64,000 nucleotides of DNA, from assembly GCA_036646055.1 (NCBI GenBank), contig JAVXMY010000006.1, positions 1-64,000 on the forward strand, given 5' to 3'. Made by a program: the position numbers and the translations under genes. The notes beneath the pieces were generated by a model. That model was not told where the DNA came from. It saw only the letters and a list, made by a program, of their open reading frames with translations, and did no database searches. Positions 1 through 6,511 of the stretch are shown one piece after another (the stretch's first letter is position 1; each line of letters opens with the position of its first letter). The DNA comes from JAVWMQ01 sp036646055 (GTDB lineage Bacteria > Bacillota > Clostridia > Peptostreptococcales > Anaerovoracaceae).

Positions 1-84
1 AGAAAGGAAGATAAACGTGATAGACAATGATACTATGTCATTCATGACAAAATCCTTGCAGAGTTGGATAACATTATAGAGTAA
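1..84 (+). pseudogene. possible 3' remnant of an unidentified gene
   Basis: In frame 1 the window opens with RKEDKRDRQ, then a TGA at 28-30, then continues in the same frame as YYVIHDKILAELDNIIE to a TAA at 82-84. The charged, coding-like text on both sides of the TGA suggests the tail of an upstream gene carrying a nonsense codon, but the stretch is short and I do not recognise it. It does not match the ANT(9) (spw) C-terminus that, from memory, often precedes lsa(E). It may simply be non-coding. Confidence 0.25.
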
Positions 85-144
85 TTAATGCCGAAAACCG
101 ACTTTGCTTATAAAATTTTTATAATGTAAAGGAGGAAGAAATAT

Positions 145-1629
145 ATGTCCTTAATAAATGTTTCAAATCTAACTTTTTCATATGAAGGAAGTTATGACAA
201 TATTTTTGAAAATGTAAGTTTTCAGATAGATACAGATTGGAAACTCGGTTTTATTGGAAGAAACGGACGCGGTAAAACTACTTTCTTAAATTTACTGCTT
301 GGCAAATATGCGTATTCCGGCAATATAAGTTCTACAGTTAAGTTTGAGTATTTTCCTTATGATGTGGAAGATAAGAGTCTATATACAATTGAAGTAATGA
401 AGAGTATTTGTACGGAATGTATGGATTGGGAGATTTTTCGTGAAATATCATTGCTTGATGTTCAAGAAGATGCTTTATATCGTCCGTTTAATACATTGTC
501 AAATGGTGAGCAAACAAAGGTCCTTCTTGCAGCTTTATTCCTTACAGCGAGTTGTTTCCTGCTTATTGATGAACCTACAAACCATCTTGACATCGATGCA
601 CGTAATGTAGTGCAAAACTATTTGAAACGCAAGAAGGGGTTTATTTTGGTATCTCATGATAGAAGCTTACTTGATCAATGTGTTGACCATATACTATCTA
701 TCAATAAAACGAATATCGAAATCCAAAAGGGAAATTTTACTTCTTGGTGGGAGAACAAAACGTTACAAGATAATTTTGAACTGGCAGAAAACAAGAAACT
801 CCTTAAAGAAATAGGAAGGTTGTCTTATGCAGCAAAACGTAGTTCAAACTGGTCAAATAAAGTAGAAAAAAGTAAATATGGAACAACAAATTCTGGTTCA
901 AAACTGGATAAGGGTTATGTTGGACATAAGGCTGCAAAAGCGATGAAACGTGCCAAAAATATTGAGTCAAGACATCAGGAAGCCGTTTTACAAAAATCAG
1001 AACTGCTCCACAACATTGAACAATATGATGACTTAAAAATTTCACCACTTGAATTTCACAAAGAGTGCTTAATAGAAGCGAATGATTTATCATTGTCTTA
1101 TGGAGATAAAGAAGTATGCAGTAATCTTAATTTCAGAGTCAATATTGGTGATAGAGTTGCCATTATCGGAAAAAATGGGAGTGGTAAGTCTAGTATCCTA
1201 AAATTGATTAATGGAGATGATATTAAATTTACCGGAAATTTTATGCTAGCAAGTGGACTAAAAATTTCTTATATTTCGCAAGATACTTCATATTTAAAAG
1301 GTAATCTATCTGAATTTGCCTATAATAATAAGATCGATGAAACTCTATTTAAAACGATTCTTCGTAAACTGGATTTTAATAGAGAGCAGTTTGATAAGAA
1401 CATGGTGGATTTTAGTGCTGGTCAGAAAAAGAAAGTACTAATTGCTAAAAGCCTTTGTGAAAGTGCACATTTGTATATATGGGATGAGCCATTGAACTAT
1501 ATTGATATTTTTTCACGTATCCAAATTGAAAAAATGATTTTGGAATATTGTCCTACACTATTGTTTGTGGAGCATGATGATGCTTTTTGCAATAACATTT
1601 GTACGAAAAATATTAATTTAGGTTTGTAG
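145..1629 (+). CDS. lsa(E): Lsa(E)-type ABC-F ribosomal protection protein
   Basis: A 494-residue ABC-F ATPase with two nucleotide-binding domains and no membrane segments. NBD1 has Walker A GRNGRGKT (about residue 38), signature LSNGEQ and Walker B LLIDEPTNHLD. NBD2 has Walker A GKNGSGKS, signature FSAGQ and a degenerate Walker B YIWDEPLNYID. A charged linker (about 220-300) is the interdomain region that reaches toward the peptidyl-transferase centre in this family. ABC-F proteins of the Lsa class dislodge lincosamides, pleuromutilins and streptogramin A from the 50S subunit. From memory the sequence is nearly identical to Lsa(E), which has the same length, and lnu(B) follows directly as in known lsa(E)-lnu(B) clusters. 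The start is the ATG after AAAGGAGGAAG. It is very probably acquired. The housekeeping ABC-F EttA lies separately at 11.3 kb. Confidence 0.93.
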   Translation: MSLINVSNLTFSYEGSYDNIFENVSFQIDTDWKLGFIGRNGRGKTTFLNLLLGKYAYSGNISSTVKFEYFPYDVEDKSLYTIEVMKSICTECMDWEIFREISLLDVQEDALYRPFNTLSNGEQTKVLLAALFLTASCFLLIDEPTNHLDIDARNVVQNYLKRKKGFILVSHDRSLLDQCVDHILSINKTNIEIQKGNFTSWWENKTLQDNFELAENKKLLKEIGRLSYAAKRSSNWSNKVEKSKYGTTNSGSKLDKGYVGHKAAKAMKRAKNIESRHQEAVLQKSELLHNIEQYDDLKISPLEFHKECLIEANDLSLSYGDKEVCSNLNFRVNIGDRVAIIGKNGSGKSSILKLINGDDIKFTGNFMLASGLKISYISQDTSYLKGNLSEFAYNNKIDETLFKTILRKLDFNREQFDKNMVDFSAGQKKKVLIAKSLCESAHLYIWDEPLNYIDIFSRIQIEKMILEYCPTLLFVEHDDAFCNNICTKNINLGL

Positions 1630-1682
1630 AGATTTTGAGTTGCCACAATAACTAAAAGATATTTACATGAAAGGGTGAAGAA

Positions 1683-2486
1683 ATGTTAAAACAAAAAGAA
1701 TTAATTGCAAACGTTAAGAATCTTACTGAGTCAGATGAACGAATTACAGCTTGTATGATGTATGGATCGTTTACCAAAGGAGAAGGTGACCAATACTCTG
1801 ATATAGAGTTCTATATATTTTTGAAAGATAGTATAACCTCGAACTTTGATTCATCCAACTGGTTGTTTGACGTAGCTCCGTACTTGATGCTTTATAAAAA
1901 TGAGTACGGAACAGAGGTAGTTATTTTTGATAATCTTATACGTGGGGAATTTCATTTCCTTTCTGAAATAGATATGAACATAATCCCCTCGTTTAAAGAT
2001 TCAGGTTATATTCCTGATACGAAGGCTATGCTTATTTACGATGAAACAGGGCAATTAGAAAATTATTTATCAGAGATAAGTGGTGCAAGACCAAATAGAC
2101 TTACTGAAGAAAATGCTAATTTTTTGTTGTGTAATTTCTCTAATCTATGGTTGATGGGAATCAACGTTCTAAAAAGAGGAGAATATGCTCGTTCATTAGA
2201 ACTCTTATCACAACTTCAAAAAAATACACTACAACTTATACGTATGGCAGAAAAAAATGCTGATAATTGGCTAAACATGAGTAAAAACCTTGAAAAAGAA
2301 ATTAGCCTTGAAAATTATAAAAAATTTGCAAAGACCACTGCTCGATTAGATAAGGTAGAATTATTTGAAGCCTATAAAAATTCTTTGCTATTAGTTATGG
2401 ATTTGCAAAGTCACCTTATTGAACAATACAACTTAAAAGTTACACATGACATTTTAGAAAGATTGTTGAATTACATTAGTGAATAG
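1683..2486 (+). CDS. lnu(B): Lnu(B)-type lincosamide nucleotidyltransferase
   Basis: This 267-residue enzyme belongs to the nucleotidyltransferase superfamily. The N-terminal motif MYGSFTKGEGDQYSDIEFYI (about residues 26-45) is the GS...DxE metal/nucleotide site; a helical C-terminal half follows. Enzymes of this type adenylylate a lincosamide hydroxyl and so inactivate lincomycin and clindamycin. Length and sequence match Lnu(B) as I remember it. It lies 53 bp after lsa(E) on the same strand with its own ribosome site (AAGGGTGAAG), so the two are probably cotranscribed and give combined lincosamide, pleuromutilin and streptogramin A resistance. No frameshift or truncation is visible. Confidence 0.93.
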   Translation: MLKQKELIANVKNLTESDERITACMMYGSFTKGEGDQYSDIEFYIFLKDSITSNFDSSNWLFDVAPYLMLYKNEYGTEVVIFDNLIRGEFHFLSEIDMNIIPSFKDSGYIPDTKAMLIYDETGQLENYLSEISGARPNRLTEENANFLLCNFSNLWLMGINVLKRGEYARSLELLSQLQKNTLQLIRMAEKNADNWLNMSKNLEKEISLENYKKFAKTTARLDKVELFEAYKNSLLLVMDLQSHLIEQYNLKVTHDILERLLNYISE

Positions 2487-2563
2487 GAGAGTAACGTTAT
2501 TCACAGTATTGGGTACTGAAAATTAACAGCATACCTCAGTTTTTCAAAAAACAGCGAAGCCTA

Positions 2564-2616
2564 TGGATATGTTCCCGTCTACCGATAGTGCAAAAAGTGT
2601 CGTGGATATGTTTCCG
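2564..2616 (+). repeat. two near-identical 14-mers 39 bp apart, possible IS-end remnant
   Basis: TGGATATGTTCCCG (2564-2577) and TGGATATGTTTCCG (2603-2616) differ by one base. They sit in the non-coding 2487-2742 stretch between lnu(B) and the biotin operon, where no full gene is readable. Repeated internal binding sites are a known property of some insertion-sequence ends, for example the IS21 family, so this may be a scar of the element that delivered the resistance genes. No transposase gene is present. Confidence 0.3.
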
Positions 2617-2742
2617 AGAACGGACATACACAAATGACATTCATTCTGTCCTCTCAATCCATACAGAAGTGGTTAGCTTACTTAAATTAAAAGCTTAAAT
2701 AAAAAGCAATAGCACTATATATTGAATATAAAGCACTTTAGA

Positions 2743-2770
2743 GAGTTGGAAGCAGATCCAACTCTTTTTT
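2743..2770 (+). terminator. rho-independent terminator after the resistance module
   Basis: Stem GAGTTGGA (2743-2750) pairs perfectly with TCCAACTC (2757-2764) around a 6-nt loop, followed by six T. It separates the lsa(E)-lnu(B) region from the biotin promoter, which starts 34 bp later. Confidence 0.85.
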
Positions 2771-2778
2771 AAAGCAGA

Positions 2779-2810
2779 TTGTCAACCAAATACTTGGTTG
2801 CGGTTGACGA
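2779..2810 (+). promoter_or_regulatory. BirA-type biotin operator
   Basis: TTGTCAACC (2779-2787), a 14-nt gap and GGTTGACGA (2802-2810) form the inverted repeat typical of the BirA repressor/biotin ligase operator (TTGTnAACC-N14-16-GGTTnACAA type). The right half overlaps the -35 box of the bioY promoter, so occupied BirA would block transcription of the whole operon when biotin is plentiful. Confidence 0.85.
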
Positions 2811-2832
2811 TGTTGCTTTTTTTTTGTATAAT
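2804..2832 (+). promoter_or_regulatory. sigma-A promoter of the bioYBDA operon
   Basis: -35 TTGACG (2804-2809), 17-nt spacer and -10 TATAAT (2827-2832). The predicted transcription start near 2839 lies just before the GGGGG ribosome site of bioY, giving a very short leader. Confidence 0.85.
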
Positions 2833-2856
2833 TACATTTTAAAAGGGGGTAATGCT

Positions 2857-3417
2857 TTGAAAGACACAAAAACGAAAAATATGATCTTATGTGCATTGTT
2901 TACTGCATTAATTGCAGTTGGTGCTTTTATTCGTATTCCAATTCCTGTGGTGCCATTTACACTTCAACTTCTATTTACTATGCTAGCAGGGCTTATGCTT
3001 GGAGGAAAGCTGGGATTTTATTCAGTTTCGGCTTATATTGCCATGGGGCTTATAGGGTTGCCTGTATTTGCCGAGGGGGGCGGATTAGCATATGTCTTAA
3101 AACCAAGTTTTGGGTATATTATTGGCTTTGCTGTTGCTTCATATTTTACGGGTGTCATAGCAAACAGGGTTGTTCATCCTACATATAAGCGTTTGCTTGC
3201 TGCAAATTTTATTGGACTTGGCATTGTTTACTTGTTTGGTATGGTCTATTACTATTTAATCAGTAATTTTTATCTTGGTAACCCTATAGGATTATGGCCA
3301 TTATTTTTGTATTGCTTTGTTTTAGCAGTACCTGGAGATATTGTTTTGTGCCTATTAGGAGCAATAATTGCCAAAAGAATGATACCTATTATGAAAAAGG
3401 AAGGACATCAATTATGA
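2857..3417 (+). CDS. bioY: BioY, biotin ECF transporter substrate-binding component
   Basis: A polytopic membrane protein of 186 residues, beginning MKDTKTKNMILCALFTALIA, with about six hydrophobic segments and the BioY hallmark around IPIPVVPFTLQLLFTMLAGL. BioY captures biotin and works with the energizing EcfT/EcfA module or alone. The start chosen is TTG 2857, 8 nt after AAAAGGGGG. An upstream in-frame start at 2779 would lie inside the operator and promoter and is rejected. The stop overlaps the bioB start (ATGA). It is the first gene of a BirA-controlled operon, so uptake and synthesis are co-regulated. Confidence 0.9.
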   Translation: MKDTKTKNMILCALFTALIAVGAFIRIPIPVVPFTLQLLFTMLAGLMLGGKLGFYSVSAYIAMGLIGLPVFAEGGGLAYVLKPSFGYIIGFAVASYFTGVIANRVVHPTYKRLLAANFIGLGIVYLFGMVYYYLISNFYLGNPIGLWPLFLYCFVLAVPGDIVLCLLGAIIAKRMIPIMKKEGHQL

Positions 3418-4385
3418 TAACTATAGAAGAATTAAAAAATAAAATTCTAAGTGGAGGTTCCTGTACCAGGGAAGAAGCTTTCCACTTATGTAATCAGCCA
3501 CTAGAAGAACTTTGCGTGGCAGCAAATGACATTCGGAAACATTTTTGTGGGAATCAATTTGATATTTGCACAATAATTAACGGTAAAAGCGGAAAATGTT
3601 CTGAAAACTGCAAGTTCTGTTCTCAATCTGCTCATCATCATTCTCAAGTTGCGGAATATCCCTTATTGTCTAGTGAGAAAATAATAGAGGATGCAAAAAA
3701 TAATAATGAACAGGGTGTGCTGCGTTATTCAATTGTAACTTCAGGCAAAAGTCTTTCTGATGAAGAAATTGATAGAATGTGTCATACGGTAAAGGAAATT
3801 CGTAAGCAGATTGGAATATCTGTTTGTATTTCTTTTGGACTACTCAATGAAGAACAATACAAAAGGTTAAAGGATGCAGGGGTGACAAGAGTTCATAATA
3901 ACCTTGAAACCTCTCGCAGAAATTTTCCATACATCTGCACGACTCATACCTTTGAGGACAAAATTAATGCTATTAAAGCTGCACAGTCGGCTGGATTAAC
4001 CGTATGCAGTGGAGGAATTATGGGCCTTGGTGAAACCTGGGAAGACAGAATCGATATGGCTCTGACCTTGGGAGAACTTGGAATTAAAAGTATACCGGTT
4101 AACATGCTTAATCCAATTCCCGGCACACCCTTTGAAAACAATGAAAAACTTACAAATGAGAATATGCGCAGGATTGTTGCTATATATCGGTTTTTACTAC
4201 CATCAGCATCCATTCGCCTTGCAGGTGGCAGAGGGCTTCTTGCAGATAAGGGTGAGTCTTGTTTTCTATCTGGCGCTAATGCAGCCATTTCTGGAGATAT
4301 GTTAACCACTGTGGGAATTACAACTAAAACCGATATGGAGCTTTTGAAAAAACTTGGATACGAAGGGGAACTTTGCAATGAGTAA
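3414..4385 (+). CDS. bioB: biotin synthase BioB
   Basis: Radical-SAM enzyme of 323 residues that inserts sulfur into dethiobiotin to give biotin. The CxxxCxxC cluster site is visible as CSENCKFC (about residues 62-69), preceded by the family's INGKSGKC context; NLETSRRNFP and SGGIMGLGE are further BioB signatures. The start is ATG 3414 with GGAAGG upstream and ATGA coupling to bioY. A longer reading frame upstream runs inside bioY and is not used. The 3' end overlaps bioD by 8 bp, so the genes are translationally coupled. Confidence 0.95.
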   Translation: MITIEELKNKILSGGSCTREEAFHLCNQPLEELCVAANDIRKHFCGNQFDICTIINGKSGKCSENCKFCSQSAHHHSQVAEYPLLSSEKIIEDAKNNNEQGVLRYSIVTSGKSLSDEEIDRMCHTVKEIRKQIGISVCISFGLLNEEQYKRLKDAGVTRVHNNLETSRRNFPYICTTHTFEDKINAIKAAQSAGLTVCSGGIMGLGETWEDRIDMALTLGELGIKSIPVNMLNPIPGTPFENNEKLTNENMRRIVAIYRFLLPSASIRLAGGRGLLADKGESCFLSGANAAISGDMLTTVGITTKTDMELLKKLGYEGELCNE

Positions 4386-5061
4386 AAAAATATTTATTAC
4401 AGGTACCGGAACCGATGTAGGAAAAACATATGTCACCGGACTTATGATCAAAAAATTAAATGAAAACAGGAAGAAGGCAGCTTACTACAAAGCAGCAATG
4501 AGTGGTAACCAGCGTAGGACAGATGGCAATTTAATTCCAGGAGACGCAGTTTTCGTCAAAAGAATATCTGGCATTTCACAGCCCCTGTCTCAAATGTGTC
4601 CATATATTTATGAGGCTGCAGTATCTCCACATTTGGCTTCTCGAATGGAGAAAAAGCCCATTCATATGGATATAATTCGTCAAGGCTTCGATGATCTTTG
4701 CCAAAACTATGATTACATTACCATGGAAGGTTCTGGAGGAATCCTTTGTCCACTTTCTTTTGATGAACAAAAAATACAGCTTGAGGATGTCATTAAAGAG
4801 CTTGATTTGAATTGCGTCATAGTTGCAGACGCTGGCCTTGGTACCATTAATGCTGTTGTGCTAACAGCAGCGTATATGGGTTGCAATCACATACCCGTAA
4901 AGGGGATTGTTTTTAATCACTTTAAACCAGGAAATATTCTTCATGAGGACAACCTAAAAATGTGCGAAGCAATGACGGGACTTAAGGTTTTAGCTTGTGT
5001 CAAGGACCAGGATCAGAATCTGGATATTTCTTTGGATCTACTGGAATCACTATATGAATAA
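4378..5061 (+). CDS. bioD: dethiobiotin synthetase BioD
   Basis: A 227-residue ATP-dependent carboxylase that closes the ureido ring of DAPA to form dethiobiotin. The P-loop GTGTDVGKTY (about residues 8-17), the YKAAMSGN substrate segment and MEGSGGILCPL are characteristic. The start is ATG 4378, inside the end of bioB, with AAGGGGAA as ribosome site. It supplies BioB with its substrate, and bioA follows 16 bp later. Confidence 0.93.
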   Translation: MSKKIFITGTGTDVGKTYVTGLMIKKLNENRKKAAYYKAAMSGNQRRTDGNLIPGDAVFVKRISGISQPLSQMCPYIYEAAVSPHLASRMEKKPIHMDIIRQGFDDLCQNYDYITMEGSGGILCPLSFDEQKIQLEDVIKELDLNCVIVADAGLGTINAVVLTAAYMGCNHIPVKGIVFNHFKPGNILHEDNLKMCEAMTGLKVLACVKDQDQNLDISLDLLESLYE

Positions 5062-5077
5062 AAAAGGAGAATAACAA

Positions 5078-6289
5078 ATGATTTGGTACCCATATCAACA
5101 GATGAAAACAATGGAAAAACCCTACAAAATACTGGATGCTGAGGGGGTTTATCTTTACACAGAAGATCAAAAATTAATTGATTCAGTGTCTTCATGGTGG
5201 AGCATGATTCACGGCTATAAGCATCCAGAATTAAATAAAGCTCTTACCACACAAATTGATAAGTTTTCCCATGTAATGCTTGGTGGATTGACACACGAGC
5301 CGGTGGAGAAGCTTGCTCAAAAGTTAGAAAACTGGCTACCGGGAGATTTGAACTACTGCTTTTTTTCTGACTCTGGAAGTGTTGCTGTTGAAGTTGCTTT
5401 GAAAATGGCACTTCAATATTACTCAAATTGTGGCGAAACACAGCGTATTAAAGTAATGGCATTGGAACATGCTTATCACGGAGATACCTTCAAAACAATG
5501 GAAGTAGGCGACGATGATGAATACCATTTTATCCTTAAAGCCTATGGCAAAAGTCAACATGTCATTCACGTTCCAACGGAAATTGAGACCTTAGAACAGG
5601 CCTTTGTAGAAAACCATGAACAGCTTAACTGTTTTATTGTTGAACCCTTATTGCAGGGGGCTGGTGGAATGCTTATATATGATATATCATTTTTGAAACG
5701 TGCTAGAGAACTTTGCGATCAATATGGCGTGTTACTAATATTCGACGAGGTTGCTACAGGTTTTGGGCGTACTGGAAATCGTTTTGTAGCAGATTTAGTT
5801 GAGCCAGATATTCTTATTTTAGGCAAAGGACTGACTGGAGGATACATTGGCCATGGGGTCACTGTGGCAAACCACAAAGTTTACGACGGGTTTTATAGTG
5901 ATGATCCTACAAAGGCTTTGATGCATGGGCCAACCTTTATGGGAAATGCCCTTGCATGTAGTGTAGCATTGAAGTCCATTGAAATATTTGAAGAGCAAGA
6001 CTATATGTCCAAGATTCATAAAATTGAAGCAATTGCCAAAAGGGAAATGGCTGGATTTTCAGATTCACGAGTTAAGGAAGTACGTATTATGGGTGGTTGC
6101 ATTTGTATAGAGGTGTACGATTCCTCTGTGGTAGAAGGCTATCAGGAATTTGCTTATGACCATGGTGTGTTCAGTCGACCATTTTTAAACTATATTTATG
6201 CCATGGTTCCCTATGTAATTAAAGAAGCGGAATTAATAAAAGTCATTGACACTATGAAAGCATGGTTTTATTCTATGCCAAGTCTATAA
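5078..6289 (+). CDS. bioA: adenosylmethionine-8-amino-7-oxononanoate aminotransferase BioA
   Basis: This PLP-dependent class III aminotransferase (403 residues) converts KAPA to DAPA with SAM as amino donor. The N-terminal WYPYQQM and SSWWSMIHGY motifs are BioA-specific, DEVATGFGRTG contains the PLP-ring aspartate, and LILGKGLTGGY carries the Schiff-base lysine. It is the last gene of the operon, with a ribosome site AAAAGGAGA. The operon therefore encodes KAPA to biotin plus biotin uptake. No KAPA synthase (bioF) or pimelate-activating gene is adjacent. Confidence 0.93.
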   Translation: MIWYPYQQMKTMEKPYKILDAEGVYLYTEDQKLIDSVSSWWSMIHGYKHPELNKALTTQIDKFSHVMLGGLTHEPVEKLAQKLENWLPGDLNYCFFSDSGSVAVEVALKMALQYYSNCGETQRIKVMALEHAYHGDTFKTMEVGDDDEYHFILKAYGKSQHVIHVPTEIETLEQAFVENHEQLNCFIVEPLLQGAGGMLIYDISFLKRARELCDQYGVLLIFDEVATGFGRTGNRFVADLVEPDILILGKGLTGGYIGHGVTVANHKVYDGFYSDDPTKALMHGPTFMGNALACSVALKSIEIFEEQDYMSKIHKIEAIAKREMAGFSDSRVKEVRIMGGCICIEVYDSSVVEGYQEFAYDHGVFSRPFLNYIYAMVPYVIKEAELIKVIDTMKAWFYSMPSL

Positions 6290-6382
6290 TTGCCTTAGTA
6301 GATAGGAGTTATATTTATTGAAGTATGACATATACCAATGGCTTTGGGACTGTAAAACTATGATTATTAAGATAAATAAAAA

Positions 6383-6415
6383 AAGAAGTTAAAAATGAGT
6401 GACTTCTTTTTTTTT
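6383..6415 (+). terminator. terminator of the biotin operon
   Basis: Stem AAGAAGT (6383-6389) and ACTTCTT (6402-6408) with a 12-nt loop, followed by a run of T. It lies 94 bp after bioA, before the next promoter. Confidence 0.7.
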
Positions 6416-6511
6416 GCCCATATGTATGGTAATTAATAATAAAAAATGGTATAATTAAACTAATTAAGCAGGATTATGAGTGTACGCTCAAAGACTGTAG
6501 TCGGGGGGAAT

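Noticed and set aside
1..84. Selenocysteine TGA in the first reading frame
   Set aside because: No SECIS-like hairpin is evident after 28-30 and the fragment is too short to judge; a nonsense or non-coding explanation is simpler.
803..1093. Minus-strand frames inside lsa(E) and similar long antisense frames elsewhere (for example 3944-4378, 45874-46128)
   Set aside because: They are shadows of well-identified genes, without ribosome sites or family resemblance.
3294..3413. N-terminal extension of bioB
   Set aside because: It lies inside bioY, lacks a ribosome site and does not resemble BioB; ATG 3414 has both coupling and SD.
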